Positions 24,853 through 33,171 of a DNA stretch of 64,000 nucleotides are shown one piece after another. Location: the NCBI RefSeq assembly GCF_000710345.2, contig NZ_JHEL01000010.1, positions 124,001-188,000 on the forward strand. Reading direction: 5' to 3'. The notes under the pieces were generated by a model, which saw nothing but the letters and a program-made list of their open reading frames with translations, was not told the DNA's origin and ran no database searches. Source of the stretch: Curtobacterium sp. S6 (GTDB lineage Bacteria > Actinomycetota > Actinomycetes > Actinomycetales > Micrococcaceae). Numbering within the stretch: the first letter of the stretch is position 1; the number at the start of each line of letters is the position of its first letter. The position numbers and the translations under genes are program-made.

Positions 24853-26301
24853 TTAGTCCTCGAGGTTCTCGATGTCGTCGAAGGCCTCGACCTTCTGGCC
24901 TCCGCGATGCACGAAGAACCAATTCACCACTCCCAGAACGATGCCGATGACCAGCAGGGCCCCGGCGATCTGGTACTGGATCAGGTCCTCGGCGGATCGG
25001 GCCCACGGCCCGGCCAGGAAGAGGCAGGTCAGGACCCCCAACACGGGCAGGACCGTCGGGGCGCGGAAGGCGCCCGCGGGAGTCTTGTCGCGCCGAAGGA
25101 TCAGCACGGACACGTTCACGACGGCGAACACGCACAGCAGCAGGAGGGCCGTCGTTCCGCCGAGGGCGCTCACGATGCTCTTGGCCCCGCTCACGTTCAC
25201 GAACACGATCAGGCCGATCGCAAGTAAGGTGCTGAACACGATGGCGACCCACGGCGTCCGCCGCTTCGGCAGGACCGTGGCCAACGGCTTCGGCAGGACG
25301 TGCTGTTTGGCGAGCCCGTACATGAGACGGCTGGCCATCAGCATGTTGATCAGGGCGGTGTTGACCACGGCGAACACGGTCAGGAAGGGGAAGATCAGGT
25401 CGATCGGGATGCCGGGGGCGCCCACGCGCACGACGTCGAGCAGCACGCCGGCATCGGGATTCTTCGGGTTGGCGATGTCTCCGGGCGGGATCACCACGGT
25501 CACCGTGATGGCCACCAGCACGTAGATCAGCACGCAGATCCCGAGCCCCGTGAGCATGATGCGGGGCATATCCTTCTTCGGGTTTTTGCACTCCTCGACC
25601 AGGTTGACGGAATCCTCGAAGCCCACCATCGCGAAGAACGCGATCGACGTCGCCATCGTGACGGCCGCGAACATGTTGCGATCGCTGTGGTTTTCGAAGA
25701 TGACGATGCGTCCCAGGTCCCCGTGTCCGCTGAGGATCGCGGCGAAGCCGATGGCGATGATGATGCCCATGACCAGGATCGTCACCAGGGTCAGAAGCAC
25801 GTTGAACTTGACGCTCTCGCCGATGCCGCGGAGGTTAATGAGCCCCAGGATCACGATGATCGCGATGGCCATGAACATCGAGGCCGTCGGTCCGGACGGA
25901 AGCCCGGGGATGAACTCCCCGAAGCCGATCAGCAGGTTCTTTCCGACGAGGGTCGACGAGGTCGCCGCGCTCGTAATGCCCGAACACGCCACGGCAAAGG
26001 CCACGATGAACGTCACGAAGTGAACGCCGAAGGCCTTGTGGATGTACAGGGCCGCCCCCGCGGCCTGCGGGTATTTCGTCACCAGCTCCAGGTAAGAGAA
26101 CGCGGTGAAGGTCGCGACGACGAATGCGATCAGGAACGGGAGCCAGGCGAGGCCGCCGACCTGCGCGGAGACCGGACCGGTAATCGCGAAGATTCCGGCT
26201 CCAATGATGTCGCCGACGATCAGCAATAGCAGCAGTTTCGGGCCGATGACCTGTTTGAGCTCCGGTGATCTGGTCTCCGCCGGGGCGGTTTGACTGCTCA
26301 T
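24853..26301 (-). CDS. APC-superfamily amino acid permease
   Basis: A 482-residue polytopic protein of the amino acid-polyamine-organocation superfamily with about 12 TM segments and usual length. The first TM carries the family motif GDIIGAGIFAITGPV. The middle has the FFAMVGFEDSVNLVEECKNPKKDMPR loop typical of basic amino acid/YfnA-type permeases. The substrate cannot be assigned from sequence alone. The ATG at 26301 is chosen because GAGGGGA lies about 8 bases upstream; the frame is open to 26340. It is monocistronic, divergent from the VOC gene and convergent to the sortase with a shared terminator. Confidence 0.87.
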   Translation of the reverse strand: MSSQTAPAETRSPELKQVIGPKLLLLLIVGDIIGAGIFAITGPVSAQVGGLAWLPFLIAFVVATFTAFSYLELVTKYPQAAGAALYIHKAFGVHFVTFIVAFAVACSGITSAATSSTLVGKNLLIGFGEFIPGLPSGPTASMFMAIAIIVILGLINLRGIGESVKFNVLLTLVTILVMGIIIAIGFAAILSGHGDLGRIVIFENHSDRNMFAAVTMATSIAFFAMVGFEDSVNLVEECKNPKKDMPRIMLTGLGICVLIYVLVAITVTVVIPPGDIANPKNPDAGVLLDVVRVGAPGIPIDLIFPFLTVFAVVNTALINMLMASRLMYGLAKQHVLPKPLATVLPKRRTPWVAIVFSTLLAIGLIVFVNVSGAKSIVSALGGTTALLLLCVFAVVNVSVLILRRDKTPAGAFRAPTVLPVLGVLTCLFLAGPWARSAEDLIQYQIAGALLVIGIVLGVVNWFFVHRGGQKVEAFDDIENLED

Positions 26302-26456
26302 GACGAGAGTCCCCTCGTAGATGGTGCGAATGTCTGGCACGTCACGTGGTTGTGTGACCTACCATTCAAATATCTGATTAAATCATGAATCCGCGGCGAG
26401 GTCTCGGTTCCGGGGTCCCAGGATCCTTCCGAGCACCCGCCCCAACAGGAGAAGCC

Positions 26457-26852
26457 ATGAGAATCCTCCGGAAATATGTCGTCTTCGACGCCCCCGATAT
26501 CGATGCCGAAGCGTCGTTCTGGGCGGCCGTGCTCGTCGGAACCGTCGACAACGTCGAGAATTACGATCCGGGCACCTGGCGTGACGTGCTGGTCGACGGC
26601 GAGGTCGTCGTGGCCGTCCAGCACGCCCCCGATCACCGCGTCCCCGTGTGGCCGCCGGAGGGAGACCAGGAGCAAGGCCAACAGATGCACTACGACCTCT
26701 CCGTGGCGCGCGACGACGTGGGGGCCGCCGTCGCCGAGGTCCGAGACCTCGGGGCGAAGCCCCTGCGCATGGCCCCCGATCCCGATGTTCGCCACGGATT
26801 TCATGTCTTCGCGGATCCGGCCGGGCATCCCTTCTGCATATGCTGGGGATGA
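26457..26852 (+). CDS. VOC (glyoxalase/dioxygenase-fold) family protein
   Basis: A 131-residue single-domain protein of the vicinal oxygen chelate fold. It has two beta-alpha-beta-beta-beta modules, visible as the starting strand LRKYVVFDAPDIDAEASFWAAVL, the middle MHYDLSVARDDVGAAVAEVRDLGAK, and the closing FHVFADPAGHPFCICWG typical of actinobacterial glyoxalase-like proteins. Metal ligands cannot be assigned with confidence and the substrate is unknown. AGGAG lies 7 bases before the ATG at 26457. The next gene (FMN reductase) is 60 bases downstream and probably co-transcribed. Confidence 0.82.
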   Translation: MRILRKYVVFDAPDIDAEASFWAAVLVGTVDNVENYDPGTWRDVLVDGEVVVAVQHAPDHRVPVWPPEGDQEQGQQMHYDLSVARDDVGAAVAEVRDLGAKPLRMAPDPDVRHGFHVFADPAGHPFCICWG

Positions 26853-26912
26853 CCCGCGGGTGAGGCCGCGCCCTCTGCGCCTCGCCCGCTTTCCCGCCGC
26901 GAGGAGGACCCC

Positions 26913-27461
26913 ATGAGCACCATGAACGTCTCGATCATCACCGGCGGACTGGCCCTTCACTCGTCTTCGGCGCAACTCGCGGATCGGTTCAAGGACGCCG
27001 TCAAGGCCGAAGGTTCCCACCGCGGGGTGGACGTTTCGATCCGGACGCACCACCTCAGCCAGTATTGCTACGAGATCGCCGACTTCATCTCCAACGGATA
27101 TCCCGAGGGCGAGCTCGAGGCGCTCCTGGCCGAGGTGCAGGGCGCGGACGGCATCATCACGGTCTCCCCCACGTTCCAGGCCAGCTATTCAGGACTGTTC
27201 AAATCTTTCTGGGACCTGGTCTCGACGGACGACCTGACCGGGACGCCCCTGATGCTGGGCGCGACGGGCGGTTCCGCCCGCCAATCCATGGTGCTGGACT
27301 ACGCGATGCGGCCGTTGTTCACGTTCCTGCACGCGGATGTTGTTCCCACCGGCGTCTACGCGACCCCCACGGATCTTTCGGCCGCGGAGACCCTGCGAGA
27401 ACGGGTCTCCGCGGCGGCCCGAGAATTTCTCGATCGGGCGCAGGCCCGCGGACCGAGATGA
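26913..27461 (+). CDS. NAD(P)H-dependent FMN reductase family flavoprotein
   Basis: A 182-residue flavodoxin-like oxidoreductase. It opens with MNVSIITGGLALHSSSAQLADRF (first strand and FMN phosphate loop), and has the flavin-binding ITVSPTFQASYSGLFKSFWDLV (about 85-106) and PLMLGATGGSARQSMVLDYAMRPLF. It resembles actinobacterial CE1759-type FMN reductases of LLM-associated systems, but no partner monooxygenase is adjacent. GAGGAGG precedes the ATG. It is likely co-transcribed with the VOC gene and is convergent with the DUF6541 gene, 29 bases away. Confidence 0.85.
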   Translation: MSTMNVSIITGGLALHSSSAQLADRFKDAVKAEGSHRGVDVSIRTHHLSQYCYEIADFISNGYPEGELEALLAEVQGADGIITVSPTFQASYSGLFKSFWDLVSTDDLTGTPLMLGATGGSARQSMVLDYAMRPLFTFLHADVVPTGVYATPTDLSAAETLRERVSAAAREFLDRAQARGPR

Positions 27462-27490
27462 TCGACGAACTACCCCGGTGACCGAGGCCC

Positions 27491-29446
27491 TCAGCTACAG
27501 GCGGTGACCTTGTACAGGCCGACCGGGCCGGACGTGTACACCGGCGTCACGATGCCCCGACCCTCGACGTCGTCGAGGCCCTTGTACATGCCCTTGCTCC
27601 CCGCGCCAAGATCCAAGGTGTCGTCGAATTTCAGGTACCACAGCGCCTTCTGGTCGCGGACCTCTTGGCAGACCTTCGGGTCGGTCTTCGCCTCATTCAG
27701 ATGTTGCAGGATGGTGTCGTACTGTTCCGGCTGGGCGCTCAGCGAATGCTTGGTCGTGACGTTGCGATCCTCCAACGCGTAGGCGACCGCCGAGCCTTCC
27801 CACGGATTGACGATGATGGTCTCGTCCTTCGGAACGTAGGCGTCGAGGTGGTCGAGCACCTTCTGCTCGTCGCTGGTGATCAGAATCGATCCATCGTCGA
27901 CTGTGAATTCGTGCGCCGTCGAGTCCGCCGCCTTCGCCATCGGCTCGGCCTTCCCGAGCGTCACAGCGGAGGCCAAGGCGATGACCAGACCGGCGGCCGT
28001 CATGGCCCGGATCAGCCCGCGCTGGGGAACGCCCAAGTGGCGCAGGGCGAAGACCGCGATGCGCACGAGGTAGGAGACGCCAAAGGCGGCCAGCGCGATC
28101 ACCGGGATCGCGGTCAACGCCGCGAGCCTGATGTCGTCCGCGTACCACGGACCGACCATGAGCAGACGGTAGGGGCCGATCGGCTGGGAGGCGACGATGA
28201 CCCAGATCCAGCCGAGCAACAGCCACGAGATCACGATCCAGCGATGGCTCTTGGTGCGTAGCGCCCAGAAGATGCCGGCGAGGACCAGCCCGCTCAGGGC
28301 CCATTCGGGGACGTTGAGGTTGAATCCGTTCGAGGCGAACTGGCCGATCGCGTCGATGGCCGAGTATTTGGGCGCCCACGTGGAGGTTTCCGGCGCGGGA
28401 CGCACCTTCCACCAGATGCCCACGCAGGCCAGCGCGGCGAGCGCCAGCAAGATGGCCGGCACCAGCCGCGGCGTTGCGGCCCGCCCGGCGAGGGTTCGCA
28501 CGAGCTGCGCGAGGACCAGCGGAAGGATCAGCAGCGCGGCGGAGGTCAACGCGTTGGGGTGGGCCAGAACGATGCCCGCCGTGGCCACCAGCAACGCAGG
28601 CACGACCGGCCACCAGGCCTTCCCGTCGCGGCGGGCGATCATGCGAATCGTCCACATCAATACGGCGAGGAACGCCGGCAGCACCGCGTATCCCAAGAGA
28701 TTCGGGTAGAGAATGCCCCACTTCAGCAACAGTCCGGGGAAGGCGACCATGGCCCCGGACAGCCCGCCGGCCGCCGCGGCGAAGATGCGGTCTCCGGGCT
28801 TCAGCGTCAGGGCGAGGGCGAGGACCGACATCGGCCAGACGAATGCGCCGACCACGATGGTGGTGGCGTTGACCGCCAACGGCACGGAGTCGGGGAAGAC
28901 CGAGAAAACCAGGGAGACCAGATCGTGCCAGCCCGCCGGGTAAAAGGCGTCGGAGCCGTCGGACGTGGTCATCGCGCCGAGGGACAGGCTTGACGCGTCC
29001 CCCGTCTGCTGGATCCAGCGAATCGCGTTGAGGTGGAAAATATTGTCGAAGCTCTGGGAGATCGCTTCGGGGTGGATGATGCTCTTCTTGAGCTGCGCGA
29101 CGATCACGAAGGCCGCCAGCGCGACACCGAGCATTCCGGCGCCCGGCACGGTCCATCGGGACGCGATCCGCAGATAGGGTGAACGACGCTTCCTCAGGAG
29201 AAAACTCACCGCGGCCATCACCAGGATGAACACCAGGCTCAGCACGAGATATGGGGCAAATCCCCAGCTCCAGCCCGCTTTTCCGGCCACCACGGCGGCA
29301 ACCACCATCGACCCGACGGACAGAATGGGCGCCAGGGTCAGGCAGTAACGGAGGGGCAGTCTCAGGGCCATCCCCATGAAGAATCCGGGGAAAAACACCG
29401 CCGCGAGCCCCACGAGCGCGGGCATGGTTACGTCAATCCAAGTCAT
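27491..29446 (-). CDS. DUF6541 polytopic membrane protein
   Basis: A 651-residue integral membrane protein with about 14 hydrophobic segments and a soluble C-terminal domain from about 525. The DUF6541 hallmark in the first long external loop is present: HPEAISQSFDNIFHLNAIRWI then FYPAGWHDLVSLVF. This general architecture (many TMs, acidic/His first loop, C-terminal tail) recalls GT-C glycosyltransferases and O-unit polymerases, but the function is not established. A TAAAAT element 7 bases before the ATG and no ribosome site suggest a leaderless transcript. It is downstream of and co-oriented with the Nramp gene. Confidence 0.82.
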   Translation of the reverse strand: MTWIDVTMPALVGLAAVFFPGFFMGMALRLPLRYCLTLAPILSVGSMVVAAVVAGKAGWSWGFAPYLVLSLVFILVMAAVSFLLRKRRSPYLRIASRWTVPGAGMLGVALAAFVIVAQLKKSIIHPEAISQSFDNIFHLNAIRWIQQTGDASSLSLGAMTTSDGSDAFYPAGWHDLVSLVFSVFPDSVPLAVNATTIVVGAFVWPMSVLALALTLKPGDRIFAAAAGGLSGAMVAFPGLLLKWGILYPNLLGYAVLPAFLAVLMWTIRMIARRDGKAWWPVVPALLVATAGIVLAHPNALTSAALLILPLVLAQLVRTLAGRAATPRLVPAILLALAALACVGIWWKVRPAPETSTWAPKYSAIDAIGQFASNGFNLNVPEWALSGLVLAGIFWALRTKSHRWIVISWLLLGWIWVIVASQPIGPYRLLMVGPWYADDIRLAALTAIPVIALAAFGVSYLVRIAVFALRHLGVPQRGLIRAMTAAGLVIALASAVTLGKAEPMAKAADSTAHEFTVDDGSILITSDEQKVLDHLDAYVPKDETIIVNPWEGSAVAYALEDRNVTTKHSLSAQPEQYDTILQHLNEAKTDPKVCQEVRDQKALWYLKFDDTLDLGAGSKGMYKGLDDVEGRGIVTPVYTSGPVGLYKVTACS

Positions 29447-29453
29447 CGGCTCG

Positions 29454-29459
29454 ATTTTA
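29454..29459 (-). promoter_or_regulatory. -10 element of a leaderless DUF6541 transcript
   Basis: TAAAAT on the minus strand ends 7 bases before the ATG at 29446, with no ribosome site between. The -35 region is weak. Confidence 0.45.
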
Positions 29460-29531
29460 CGTGATCCTTCGAGTTTCTCGTGCGGGAGTCCGCCGCCGCG
29501 GCGAGCGCGGCCGACCTTCTCGGTCCGGGTG

Positions 29532-30830
29532 CTACAGTTCGGCGATCGTCAGAACGACCAGCAAAATATTGAGGCTGACAATCGCCAGGGTCACCACCAC
29601 GGATAAGACCTTGACCCAGGCCGGGTTGGCCCAGCGTCCCATCAGCCTTTTTCGGCTGGTCAACACCGCGAGGGGAATCAGGGCGAAGGGAATTCCGAGG
29701 GATAGCACCACCTGGCTGATCACGAGGCTCCACGTCGGGTCCCAACCGATGGCCAGGATCAGCAGGGCGGGAATCATGGTCACGAGCCGCCTCGCCAGCA
29801 GGGGAACCCGGACGCGCAACAGGCCGTTCATGATGATCGAGCCCGCGTAACAACCGACCGACGTCGAGGCCAGGCCGGAGGCCAGGAGCCCCACCGCGAA
29901 GATCACGCCGATCGCCGGACCCAGGTGCTCCGAGATCGCCGCCGCCGCGCCCTCGATCGTGTCGGTCCCGGAGACCCCCGGCAGGGCCGCCGCGGCCATG
30001 AGAAGCATCCCGATATTCACCGAACCGGCGATGAGAAGGCCCAAGAACACGTCCCATCGGGTCGCGACCACCAGGCGCCGCGTGGTCTCTTCGCTACGGC
30101 CCGTCGGCGTCCCGTGCCGGTCGCGGACCAGCGCGGAATGCAGGTAGATCGCGTGCGGCATCACGGTGGCCCCGAGCATGCTCGCCGCCAAGAGGACCGA
30201 CTGCGAGTCCTGGAACCGCGGCACGATCCCCCGGGCTGCCTCCGGCCAATCAACCGGGCTCACGAACAGGCCGACCATGAACCCGATCGTGATGATCACC
30301 AAGAGCCCGATCACGAACCCCTCGAAGCGGTGCTGGCTGCCGGGTCCTTGAGTCATCAGCAGAACCATCGACAACAGCCCGACGATCACGCCGCCCCAGA
30401 GAAGGGGGACACCGAAGAGGATGTGGAGGGCGAGCGCACCGCCGATGATTTCCGCGAGGTCCGTCGCGGCGGCCACGATTTCGGCCTGCGCCCAGAACGC
30501 GAGGCGTGGACCGCGCCGCATGGAGGTGCCGAGGATATCCGGAAGGCTCTGCCCGGTCACGAGGCCTAGCTTGGCCGACTGATACTGCACCAGGACGGCC
30601 ATCAGATTCGCCAGCACCAGGACCCAGACCAGCAAATATCCGTACTCGGCACCCGACGAGAGATTGGAGGCCACATTGCCCGGGTCGACGTAGGCGATCG
30701 ACGCCACGAAGGCCGGCCCCAGGAGGCCGATCCACCGACCCCGGGAGCGGGAGCGGCCGAAGCGACGCCCCTCGGGCTCGCCGGTGCCCTCTTCCGTGGC
30801 CCAGGGAACCGTGGGCGTCGGGGACCTCAT
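29532..30830 (-). CDS. mntH: Nramp-family divalent metal transporter (manganese)
   Basis: Proton-coupled Mn2+/Fe2+ importer. The 432-residue length fits MntH. It has the metal-site motif DPGN in ASIAYVDPGNVASNL (TM1) and the TM6 site MPHAIYLHSAL. 11 or so TM segments are visible and a basic N-terminus RRFGRSRSRGRW precedes TM1. The ATG at 30830 is selected by GAGGAG 9 bases upstream; the frame is open to 31121, but the added 97 residues look non-coding. No manganese-repressor site was recognised in the divergent gap to the small membrane protein gene. DUF6541 lies 85 bases downstream. Confidence 0.93.
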   Translation of the reverse strand: MRSPTPTVPWATEEGTGEPEGRRFGRSRSRGRWIGLLGPAFVASIAYVDPGNVASNLSSGAEYGYLLVWVLVLANLMAVLVQYQSAKLGLVTGQSLPDILGTSMRRGPRLAFWAQAEIVAAATDLAEIIGGALALHILFGVPLLWGGVIVGLLSMVLLMTQGPGSQHRFEGFVIGLLVIITIGFMVGLFVSPVDWPEAARGIVPRFQDSQSVLLAASMLGATVMPHAIYLHSALVRDRHGTPTGRSEETTRRLVVATRWDVFLGLLIAGSVNIGMLLMAAAALPGVSGTDTIEGAAAAISEHLGPAIGVIFAVGLLASGLASTSVGCYAGSIIMNGLLRVRVPLLARRLVTMIPALLILAIGWDPTWSLVISQVVLSLGIPFALIPLAVLTSRKRLMGRWANPAWVKVLSVVVTLAIVSLNILLVVLTIAEL

Positions 30831-30957
30831 CTCCGGGCTCTCCTCACTCGTCGACCTGCGTGATAGTGAAAGCCCATTGTACGCCGAGGCGTAGTTCCTC
30901 ACGAAGTCGCCACGATCTTTGGTAACCCCGGCGCTTGCTACCCTCGGAGGCATGAAT

Positions 30958-31161
30958 GTGACTTCCCGCCGTCTTTTCCAGGTCCGCGCCCTCTTCATCG
31001 CGTGCGGCGGGATACTGCTCCAATTCGTCACCCCGTGGACCCAGATCACGGGATGGGCGCTCATCGTCTGCGGGCTACCCCTCTTGTTCATCCCCCTCAA
31101 GCGGCACCTGGACAGCCTCAAGGAAGACGACCGCTCCGAGAATTCATCGTTCTGGAGTTAG
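30958..31161 (+). CDS. small two-TM membrane protein, unknown
   Basis: A 67-residue protein with two hydrophobic segments separated by a short PWTQ turn (LFIACGGILLQFV and WALIVCGLPLLFIPL), then a charged C-terminal tail. GGAGG at 30946-30950 fits the GTG at 30958 with 7 bases between. The ATG at 30952 is too close to it, so the GTG start is preferred. It is divergent from mntH and followed by a strong terminator. No family recognised. Confidence 0.65.
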   Translation: MTSRRLFQVRALFIACGGILLQFVTPWTQITGWALIVCGLPLLFIPLKRHLDSLKEDDRSENSSFWS

Positions 31162-31181
31162 GGCCGAGACCCTTAAAGACG

Positions 31182-31219
31182 CACGTGGCCGGGAGGGTAC
31201 ATTCCCTCCCGGCCACGTG
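31182..31219. terminator. bidirectional terminator hairpin
   Basis: A perfect 16-bp stem (31182-31197 with 31204-31219) and 6-base loop between the convergent small membrane protein gene and the secreted-protein operon. Confidence 0.85.
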
Positions 31220-31256
31220 AGCCCTCACGTTCTAGGGCGTTCCACGGTCAAACGCT

Positions 31257-31835
31257 TTAGAAAACCCCGTCGATGGGCTTTCCAAAGTCGCTCAGGGTGT
31301 GCTGGCGCGAATCCACGTTCTGGTCGTTGTCCGTGGTCGTGTCGTCATCGAGGCGTCCAACCTGGGTCACCTGAATGTAGTTATTCAGTCGTCCCTCCTT
31401 GGTCAGGCCGTCGCCGAAGTTCAGATTGGCGATGAGCTGGTTCTCACCCACGTTGACGGGATTCGACAACGTGACCATAAAGGAGCGGGTCGAGGTCTTC
31501 TCGTCGAATCCGAGGTCCTGGGTGTACGCACCGTTGAACCACCCCGGGGTGATGACACGGTCCACCCCTTCGGGCCCCTTGTCGGTTTTCACGTCGATGC
31601 GGAAACTGATCGCCGGGAAGTCCGAGTAGTAACGCTGTGATCCCTCGTTCTTGGCGTGAATCGCGACCAGCCCGGCGTACCCCTTGGCCTTGGCGCTCGA
31701 GACGGTGTAGTTGACGCTCAGGTCGTGGGCCGGCTTGGCCTCGGCGGCGTTGGCCGCTCCGGCCGAAAAGGTGCTGGCGCCCAGACCGAGCACCAATGCG
31801 GCGGCCGCCGCGCGTCCGATGAACTTGTGCTTCAT
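31257..31835 (-). CDS. secreted protein of unknown function (second gene of pair)
   Basis: A 192-residue exported protein. A Sec signal peptide (MKHKFIGRAAAAALVLGLGAS, ending near GAANA at about residue 30) is followed by about 160 residues with alternating hydrophobic pattern and no Cys, suggesting one beta-sandwich domain. GGAG lies 9-10 bases before the ATG at 31835. It starts 32 bases after the stop of the upstream secreted-protein gene, so the two are one operon and may form a two-component secreted system. No family recognised. Nothing indicates an enzyme active site. Confidence 0.75.
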   Translation of the reverse strand: MKHKFIGRAAAAALVLGLGASTFSAGAANAAEAKPAHDLSVNYTVSSAKAKGYAGLVAIHAKNEGSQRYYSDFPAISFRIDVKTDKGPEGVDRVITPGWFNGAYTQDLGFDEKTSTRSFMVTLSNPVNVGENQLIANLNFGDGLTKEGRLNNYIQVTQVGRLDDDTTTDNDQNVDSRQHTLSDFGKPIDGVF

Positions 31836-31867
31836 GGTGTTCGTTCTCCGTTCGGTAGTGCAGCGAC

Positions 31868-32545
31868 TTAGGAGTCGGCCGGGTTGTTGTAGAGCTTGAC
31901 GGCGACCTCGTTCTTCATCGGAACGAAGGCGTTCCACGCGGTCGGGTTAGTCCAGGTTCCGTTGGCGCCGCAGATCTGCTGCGTACCGGACATAGTCACC
32001 GTGCGGAAGCCGTAGGTGGCCTCACCGGTGTATCCCGGGGGAACATCGTAGGGGCCGATGGTCTGGCCGACGTTCCAGGACAACTGGTACGACGCCTCGA
32101 AGCCCATCTTCTTGGAGAACTCCTGGGCGATGCCGAGGTTGCTGCCTTCCTTGGACACGCCGCCGTTGATCGTGGTGCTGCTGCCCTGCTCACCGTTGGC
32201 GCTGATGCTGATGGTCTGAGACTTGGAGGTCTCCTGCGTCAGCGGGATGTTCGCGTTGGTGTGGTTGGTGGTCGAGACGGTTCCCACCGGGGAGAAATGA
32301 TCCTGGACCTTGTAGACCACCGTGCGCTTATCCTCGAGGGCGTTGCACACCGGGTGCGGGTTCAGGGCGTTCGGCTTGATGTGATCCGACTTGTGGTACG
32401 TGTTCACGATCGGCAACGTCGGGTTAAGGGCGGGCGTTTCAGGGTAGTGATTCTCGATGGTGGTCGCGTTGGCGGGCATCGCGGCGACGCCGAGCATCAG
32501 CGCGCTGCCTCCCAAGATTCCGACCAGCTTTCCTGTCAGCTTCAT
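31868..32545 (-). CDS. secreted beta-rich protein of unknown function (first gene of pair)
   Basis: A 225-residue secreted protein with signal MKLTGKLVGILGGSALMLGV ending near PANA (about 26). The mature part has a Ser/Thr-rich alternating segment (SKSQTISISANGEQGSSTTI, about 108-127) followed by ASYQLSWNVGQTIGPYDVPPGYTG and a YGFRTVTMSGTQQIC strand. Two Cys are visible (about 67 and 192). The Ser/Thr-rich strands plus a VPPG turn recall aerolysin/ETX-type beta-pore folds and similar Streptomyces secreted proteins, but this is a weak resemblance and function is unknown. The ATG is preceded by GAGGAGC. Its upstream gap is long and AT-rich with an 11-bp inverted repeat. Confidence 0.75.
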   Translation of the reverse strand: MKLTGKLVGILGGSALMLGVAAMPANATTIENHYPETPALNPTLPIVNTYHKSDHIKPNALNPHPVCNALEDKRTVVYKVQDHFSPVGTVSTTNHTNANIPLTQETSKSQTISISANGEQGSSTTINGGVSKEGSNLGIAQEFSKKMGFEASYQLSWNVGQTIGPYDVPPGYTGEATYGFRTVTMSGTQQICGANGTWTNPTAWNAFVPMKNEVAVKLYNNPADS

Positions 32546-33171
32546 AGGTGCTCCTCGTTCATACCGGTTCCGAGAGATCTCGACGACCGGATCCGTATCT
32601 GCCGTCCCCAGGAACTCTCGTCCGGCTCAGGCCTTCGAGAGTCAGCGAACCGGTACCGAGGGCCCTGGTCAGGTCCGCGATCCGACTCGTTCGCCGAGAT
32701 CTGACATGGGACATTACAGAACTTCCCGACGGTTGATTACTGCCCAGTACAGAATGAAGCGGATGATTTTTCGAAACCTTCATCCCCGAGATTTCGGTGA
32801 TCGAACGGCAACCCATGCAATTTCACCGAAATCCAAACGAAAGGTTGTCGTTTATTTGGTGACACTCCGACAATCGATCACTTAGCGAGCCGAAGCATCC
32901 AGGCCCGCCCCCTCGCGGAAGCCACCTCCGGACCCGGACGCCTTTTCGTACTCGCCAGTACAATGACGCTTCAACTTTTGCCTAGTCGCGCCCGCTCGGT
33001 CTCACTCAATCCCAACCAAACGCAACCAGTTGGGCGCATCTCGGGCGCAAGTTTTATGACGAAAAATGACGTTTTGGAGTCCGGGTGGTTGTTGTCGCCG
33101 CCTCGTGGTGGCAACCCGCAGGCCAGTCGATCGTTACTTTGAGTCCAAGTGCGCGTGCTCGAATGCGGGGT
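32546..33171. other. AT-richer non-coding region between divergent secreted-protein and metallophosphoesterase genes
   Basis: About 626 bases without a convincing gene. It is visibly less GC-rich than its surroundings from about 32700 to 33070. It contains the inverted repeat at 32790-32833 and a second, shorter one (TTGTCG near 32845 with CGACAA near 32869). Short open frames here lack ribosome sites and coding bias. It should hold promoters for both flanking operons. Confidence 0.5.
32790..32833. repeat. 11-bp inverted repeat in the long intergenic region
   Basis: GATTTCGGTGA (32790-32800) and TCACCGAAATC (32823-32833) are perfect complements separated by 22 bases. The spacing suits a looped operator or a 5-prime leader hairpin of the secreted-protein operon. 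Function unknown. Confidence 0.55.

Noticed and set aside
26341-26358. GTCAC...GTGAC inverted words upstream of the APC permease
   Set aside because: Only 5-base arms with no matching regulator nearby. Too short to claim as an operator.
30831-31121. In-frame N-terminal extension of the Nramp protein by 97 residues
   Set aside because: It overlaps the divergent small membrane protein gene and has no membrane or family features. The ATG at 30830 has GAGGAG upstream.
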